This document shows positions 60,658 through 64,000 of a stretch of DNA of 64,000 nucleotides, piece by piece. Under the pieces are notes generated by a model. It was not told the origin of the DNA. It did not search any database and was given only the letters and a program-made list of their open reading frames with translations. The stretch comes from Bin87 sp965203985 (lineage in GTDB: Bacteria; Chloroflexota; Dehalococcoidia; Lucifugimonadales; UBA3495). Numbering within the stretch: the first letter of the stretch is position 1; each line of letters begins with the position of its first letter. The stretch covers positions 124,001-188,000 of the forward strand of contig CBDBDS010000012.1 in NCBI GenBank assembly GCA_965203985.1, read 5' to 3'. The translations under genes were made by a program, and so were the position numbers.

Positions 60658-60677
60658 ACTCCGGCGAAAGCCGGAGT
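60658..60677. repeat. Perfect hairpin with GAAA loop after the MFS gene
   Basis: ACTCCGGC and GCCGGAGT form an eight-bp perfect stem around a GAAA tetraloop in the short gap before the DUF6941-like gene. TGTCACTCCGGCGAAAGCCG-type hairpins are dispersed palindromic repeats in bacterial genomes. With no T-run it is not a classic terminator. Confidence 0.55.
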
Positions 60678-60687
60678 CCGGTTACGC

Positions 60688-61086
60688 ATGACCACTGATC
60701 TCGCTTTCCTGTGCGACTCCGCCCTGGAGGACCGGGGCAAGCTGCACGCCCTGGGCGTCGGCATCGATGGGGTGTCCGGCGCCTCCCTGCCCATGACCCA
60801 CCCCCGGTTCGTGGTGGTTTGCGTCATGCGCTATTCCGTCGTGGAAGCGGGCGACAAACGCATGGTGATCCGCCTGTTGACCCCGGACGCCCGCGACGCC
60901 ATCCCGCCCATCGAGCAGGACATCGCGCTGCCTTCCCGGGACGGCGTTGTGGACGCCACCGCCCGGATCATCGCCGAGGTCAACGGGGTCACGTTCAGCC
61001 ACTCCGGCCCCCATGCCTTCCACGTCGCCATCGACGGCGCGGAAGTCGCCCGGCTGCCCATCAACGTCAGCGTCCGCGGTTCCTGA
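60688..61086 (+). CDS. DUF6941-like hypothetical protein
   Basis: The ATG giving MTTDLAFLCDSA is taken as the start; upstream codons overlap a dispersed hairpin. The 132-residue protein has LCDSALEDRGKLHALGVGIDGVSG at the N-terminus and alternating beta strands such as FVVVCVMRYSVVEAGDKRMVIRLL and PHAFHVAIDGAEVARLPINVSV at the end. This pattern suggests DUF6941, small beta-sandwich proteins of unknown role. No ribosome binding site is clear, perhaps disrupted by the repeat. The frame ends one base before a TTG of the next gene. Confidence 0.6.
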   Translation: MTTDLAFLCDSALEDRGKLHALGVGIDGVSGASLPMTHPRFVVVCVMRYSVVEAGDKRMVIRLLTPDARDAIPPIEQDIALPSRDGVVDATARIIAEVNGVTFSHSGPHAFHVAIDGAEVARLPINVSVRGS

Positions 61087-61128
61087 TTGCGGACTCCCTT
61101 TGCCGAACTCCCCTGGCAGGTTGCCGCG

Positions 61129-61758
61129 GTGTCCGTTCCCGACATACTGCTGGCCACGGGCAACCGCGACAAGCAGCGTATGCTGGCCTGGCTCCTGGAG
61201 GATGCGCCGGTGCGGACAGTTGCGCCCGCCGATCTGGGCGTGAGCGCCGACCCCGATGAGAGCGGCGACACCCACGAAGCCATCGCCCGCGCCAAGGCCG
61301 AGGAGTGGTCGCGGGTCGCCGGCATGCCCGCCATCGCCAGCGACGGCGGCCTCGTGGTTCCGGTCCTGGGCGCGAACTGGGAGAGCCGGTACACCCACCG
61401 CTTCGCCGGCCCGGCTGCCGACGACGCCGAGCGGCAACGCCGGCTCATGGACCTGATGGCGCCGTATTCCGGCGACGACCGCCGCGCCGCCTTCGTCGAG
61501 GCCCTGGCCATCGCCGACGCCGGCGAGACCGTCGTGTCATGGGAGGTGTCCGGCGCCACCGGCCGCATCGTGGATACCCTGGCGCAGCGGGGCGGCGACA
61601 CCGACGGCGATGGTTTCTGGGTCTTCCCGCTGTGGCACTTCCCCGAGTTCGGCCGCACCTACGACCGCCTGACCGAAGCCGAACGCGCCGACTTGGGCGA
61701 TCACTGGCAGACCCTGCGTGGGTTGGTGCGGGAGTTTATGACGAGCCGGCCGGGATAG
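61129..61758 (+). CDS. Non-canonical purine NTP pyrophosphatase (HAM1/RdgB family)
   Basis: Removes ITP, dITP and XTP from the nucleotide pool. The core motif DILLATGNRDKQRML lies near the start, followed by IASDGGLVVPVLG and a C-terminal GFWVFP. A GTG giving MSVPDILLATGN is preferred because AGG lies upstream and it matches the family; a TTG 14 codons earlier is possible but adds non-homologous sequence. 209 residues is typical. No rdgB operon partner is nearby. Confidence 0.75.
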   Translation: MSVPDILLATGNRDKQRMLAWLLEDAPVRTVAPADLGVSADPDESGDTHEAIARAKAEEWSRVAGMPAIASDGGLVVPVLGANWESRYTHRFAGPAADDAERQRRLMDLMAPYSGDDRRAAFVEALAIADAGETVVSWEVSGATGRIVDTLAQRGGDTDGDGFWVFPLWHFPEFGRTYDRLTEAERADLGDHWQTLRGLVREFMTSRPG

Positions 61759-61767
61759 CGTAGCTGC

Positions 61768-62955
61768 ATGGCTCACGGCACTGACCCCGGCGGCGATAGA
61801 TCCGGCGTCACCGCCCCTGTCGCCGCCCCCTCCGAATCCGGCCCCATCGCGGAAGGCGGGAGAATAACCGGCCTCGACCTGATTCGCGGCGCCGGGGTCT
61901 TGGGCATCCTGCTGATGAACGCCGTCAGCTTCAAGTACGGGTTAGTCCCCTACTTGAACCTCAGCGCCGGCGGGTCGGGGACCTGGCTGGATTGGGCAGT
62001 GGGCATCTTCGGCGAGATTTTCGTTGACCAGAAGTTCATGGGGCTCTTCTCCCTGCTGTTCGGCGCCGGGGTGATGCTGTTTATCGAGCGCGCGGAAAGT
62101 CGGGGCGACCGGCCCATACTGTTGAACCTCTGGCGCAATGCCCTGCTGTTGGCCATCGGCTTGCTGCATTCCCTGCTTTGGGATGGCGACGTGCTGATGG
62201 TTTATGCCCTGTGCTCCGTGATTCTGCTGGCCCTGCGGAAGTGTCCGCCCCGGGTCCTCATCGTCGCCGGCGTCGCCGTTTATCTGCTGCCCATCGCCAA
62301 CGATTTCCTGTTGCAGTACATCGCCAACGTAACCGACGCTCCGCTGGTCGGAATGTGGGCGAAACCGGGGGCGGACATCGAGGAGGCCCTCGGCCTGGGG
62401 GTGCTTCTCAACTACTTCTTGCGGGCGCTGGGGATGATTCTGCTCGGCGCCGGACTGTACCGGCTGCGGTTCATGCACGGGGACCTGCCGCCGGCGATTT
62501 ATCGCCGGGTGGCTGTCGCCGGCATCGGCGTCGGCCTGCCCCTGGCCGCCTTGGGCGTCGTCTTTGTAGCGGTGAACGGATTCTCCAGGGAGGTCGCCTT
62601 CACCGGAAACACGCCCAACAACCTGGGAGCCATTCCTGCCTCCCTGGGTTATATGAGCATCTTGATCCTCTGGAACCGGGGGGCGGACAATTGGCTCAAA
62701 AGGCGTCTCCGGGCCGCCGGCAGGATGGCGTTGACCAACTATCTGGCGCAGACCCTCCTGGGTATTGTCATACTATCCGTATTGCTGGGCGACTTTACAA
62801 TCAACCGGGCCGGGCTTCTGCTGTTCGTGCTGGCGGTCTGGGCTTTACAGTTGTGGTGGTCGTCGGCATGGCTCAATCGCTTCCGCTTTGGTCCTGCGGA
62901 GTGGCTGTGGCGGGTTGCCACCTATCGCCGGTGGCAGCAATTGCGGCACGCCTGA
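61768..62955 (+). CDS. DUF418 domain-containing membrane protein (YeiB-like)
   Basis: A 395-residue polytopic membrane protein. GLDLIRGAGVLGILLMNAVSF is the N-terminal signature of the DUF418/YeiB family, which shares the acyltransferase-3-like topology. About ten hydrophobic segments follow, with FMGLFSLLFGAGVMLFIERAE, and a C-terminal RAAGRMALTNYLAQTLLGIVILS motif. Function is unknown; transport or membrane remodelling have been suggested for relatives. It lies 9 bp after the pyrophosphatase stop. Confidence 0.85.
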   Translation: MAHGTDPGGDRSGVTAPVAAPSESGPIAEGGRITGLDLIRGAGVLGILLMNAVSFKYGLVPYLNLSAGGSGTWLDWAVGIFGEIFVDQKFMGLFSLLFGAGVMLFIERAESRGDRPILLNLWRNALLLAIGLLHSLLWDGDVLMVYALCSVILLALRKCPPRVLIVAGVAVYLLPIANDFLLQYIANVTDAPLVGMWAKPGADIEEALGLGVLLNYFLRALGMILLGAGLYRLRFMHGDLPPAIYRRVAVAGIGVGLPLAALGVVFVAVNGFSREVAFTGNTPNNLGAIPASLGYMSILILWNRGADNWLKRRLRAAGRMALTNYLAQTLLGIVILSVLLGDFTINRAGLLLFVLAVWALQLWWSSAWLNRFRFGPAEWLWRVATYRRWQQLRHA

Positions 62956-63009
62956 CCCATAAACGGGTTACAATGCCCCCGCGCTTATCCCGCCCAATGG
63001 AGTTTGTCC

Positions 63010-63978
63010 TTGACCGCCGTTCACACTGAACACGACCATCCGGCCCCGGCATCGCCGCCGTCCCCTGCGTCAGTGGAAGACGTCCAGGGCCTGCTGCGGG
63101 ACCAGGCCTACGTTACCGACCGGGGCTTGGCCATCGCCATCTTCCTGGCGCTGAAACTGCGCCGTCCCCTGTTCCTGGAGGGCGAAGCCGGCGTCGGCAA
63201 GACCGAAATCGCCCGTGCCCTGGCCGCCGGCCTGAGCACCGACCTGATCCGGCTGCAATGCTACGAGGGATTGGACATCAACCACGCCGTTTACGAGTGG
63301 AACCACACCCGGCAACTGCTGGAGATTCGCTTGATGGAAGCCCGGCGGGAGGCCGGCAATGATGACGCCGCCGTCGATCTATTCAGTCCGCAATTCCTGA
63401 TCAAGCGCCCACTTTTGGAGGCCATCGACGAAAGTCGGGATCGCGCCCCGGTTCTGCTCATTGACGAGCTCGACCGGGCCGACGAGGAGTTTGAAGGGTT
63501 CCTCCTTGAGCTCCTCGCCGACTACCAGATCACGATACCGGAACTGGGCACTTTTCACGCCGCCTACCCTCCCGTGGTCGTCATCACCTCCAACCGCACC
63601 CGCGAGGTCCACGACGCCCTGAAGCGCCGCTGCCTCTACTACTGGGTCGATTACCCCGACTACCAGAAGGAACTCCAGATCGTCAACGCCCGTCTGCCGG
63701 ACGCGCCGCGGCAACTGGCCCAGCAGGTGACCGGGTTCATCCAGGAATTGCGCGAAACCGAGCTCTACAAGATCCCCGGCGTCTCCGAGACCCTGGACTG
63801 GACATCCGCGCTGATGGCGTTGAACATGCGTGAGCTGGAACCCGAGGTCATCGACGACACCTTGGGTATCATGCTCAAGTACCAGGATGACATCGAAGCC
63901 GTGCGCGGCGAGCCGGCCCGCGCCCTCCTGGAACGCTCACGAAACCGTGGCCCCCGGCGCGGCGGCCGGAGGGGCTGA
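63010..63978 (+). CDS. MoxR-family AAA ATPase
   Basis: A TTG start with GGAG seven bases upstream is chosen (63010); a TTG six bases earlier is an alternative. The ~322-residue protein has Walker A GEAGVGKTEIA, Walker B VLLIDELDRAD, sensor-type SNRTREVHDALKRRC and a helical lid. MoxR ATPases act as chaperones in metal-enzyme maturation; the CoxD branch assists CO dehydrogenase and is commonly followed by a vWA-domain gene. Here a new ATG appears just after its stop at the window edge. Confidence 0.88.
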   Translation: MTAVHTEHDHPAPASPPSPASVEDVQGLLRDQAYVTDRGLAIAIFLALKLRRPLFLEGEAGVGKTEIARALAAGLSTDLIRLQCYEGLDINHAVYEWNHTRQLLEIRLMEARREAGNDDAAVDLFSPQFLIKRPLLEAIDESRDRAPVLLIDELDRADEEFEGFLLELLADYQITIPELGTFHAAYPPVVVITSNRTREVHDALKRRCLYYWVDYPDYQKELQIVNARLPDAPRQLAQQVTGFIQELRETELYKIPGVSETLDWTSALMALNMRELEPEVIDDTLGIMLKYQDDIEAVRGEPARALLERSRNRGPRRGGRRG

Positions 63979-63979
63979 G

Positions 63980-64000
63980 ATGGACGTACAGCATGTCGTG
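63980..64000 (+). CDS. Start of a further gene at the window edge
   Basis: An ATG two bases after the MoxR stop begins a frame giving MDVQHVV before the window ends. By the usual CoxD/CoxE arrangement it may encode a vWA-domain partner, but only seven codons are visible. Confidence 0.3.

Overview
The window is GC-rich bacterial chromosome, almost fully coding, with about 60 protein genes and no rRNA, tRNA or CRISPR array that I could see. The gene mix suggests an uncultured Chloroflexota, possibly a SAR202/Dehalococcoidia-like lineage. Pointers are a LLM flavin oxidoreductase, CaiB and PIG-L enzymes, many Uma2 genes, DUF5678 with a retropepsin-like protease, a HisIE fusion, and CATCC-type intergenic inverted repeats. 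This lineage call is inference from gene content, not phylogeny.

Layout. 1-3.1 kb: partial D-aminoacylase-like amidohydrolase, a DUF5678/retropepsin pair and a double carboxymuconolactone decarboxylase-fold protein. 3.1-7.4 kb: sugar-phosphate operon pgi-gnd-zwf. 7.5-12.6 kb: alpha/beta hydrolase, a heterodimeric ABC exporter, and two tiny membrane ORFs. 12.7-18.4 kb: argS, VOC protein, S51-like peptidase, and hisF-HAD-hisIE. 18.4-26.6 kb: GlcG-like protein, a cyclase cut by an in-frame amber codon, hisS, paralogous small membrane proteins, CaiB, polyprenyl synthase and metG. 26.8-31.4 kb: S9 peptidase, then a GatC-like/amidase pair split by a HEPN-MNT toxin-antitoxin module. 31.5-41.7 kb: a long leftward run rpsF-ssb-rpsR-PPIase-hom-thrC-folE-GNAT-GT4-DUF502-PIG-L. 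41.8-44.5 kb: a MITE-like element and the alpha-E/circularly permuted ATP-grasp pair. 44.5-53.3 kb: a sulfur-oxidation-flavoured island (LLM oxidoreductase, cysteine dioxygenase-like protein, four-domain rhodanese, sulfite oxidase-family enzyme, DszC/SfnB-like flavoprotein) interleaved with three Uma2 genes. 53.3-58.8 kb: a 1705-residue Type ISP restriction-modification enzyme and an overlapping unknown gene. 58.9-64 kb: MFS transporter, DUF6941-like protein, HAM1/RdgB, DUF418 and a MoxR ATPase.

Most notable: the Type ISP enzyme with a visibly lower-GC specificity segment and a translationally coupled unknown partner; the HEPN-MNT module inside an AtzG/AtzE-like operon; the four-domain rhodanese in a cysteine-to-sulfate gene set; an amber-interrupted cyclase; ribosomal proteins S6 and S18 with long low-complexity extensions; and a family of small CxxC membrane proteins including a truncated tandem copy. 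Start codons were chosen from ribosome binding sites and family N-termini, and several are TTG or GTG.
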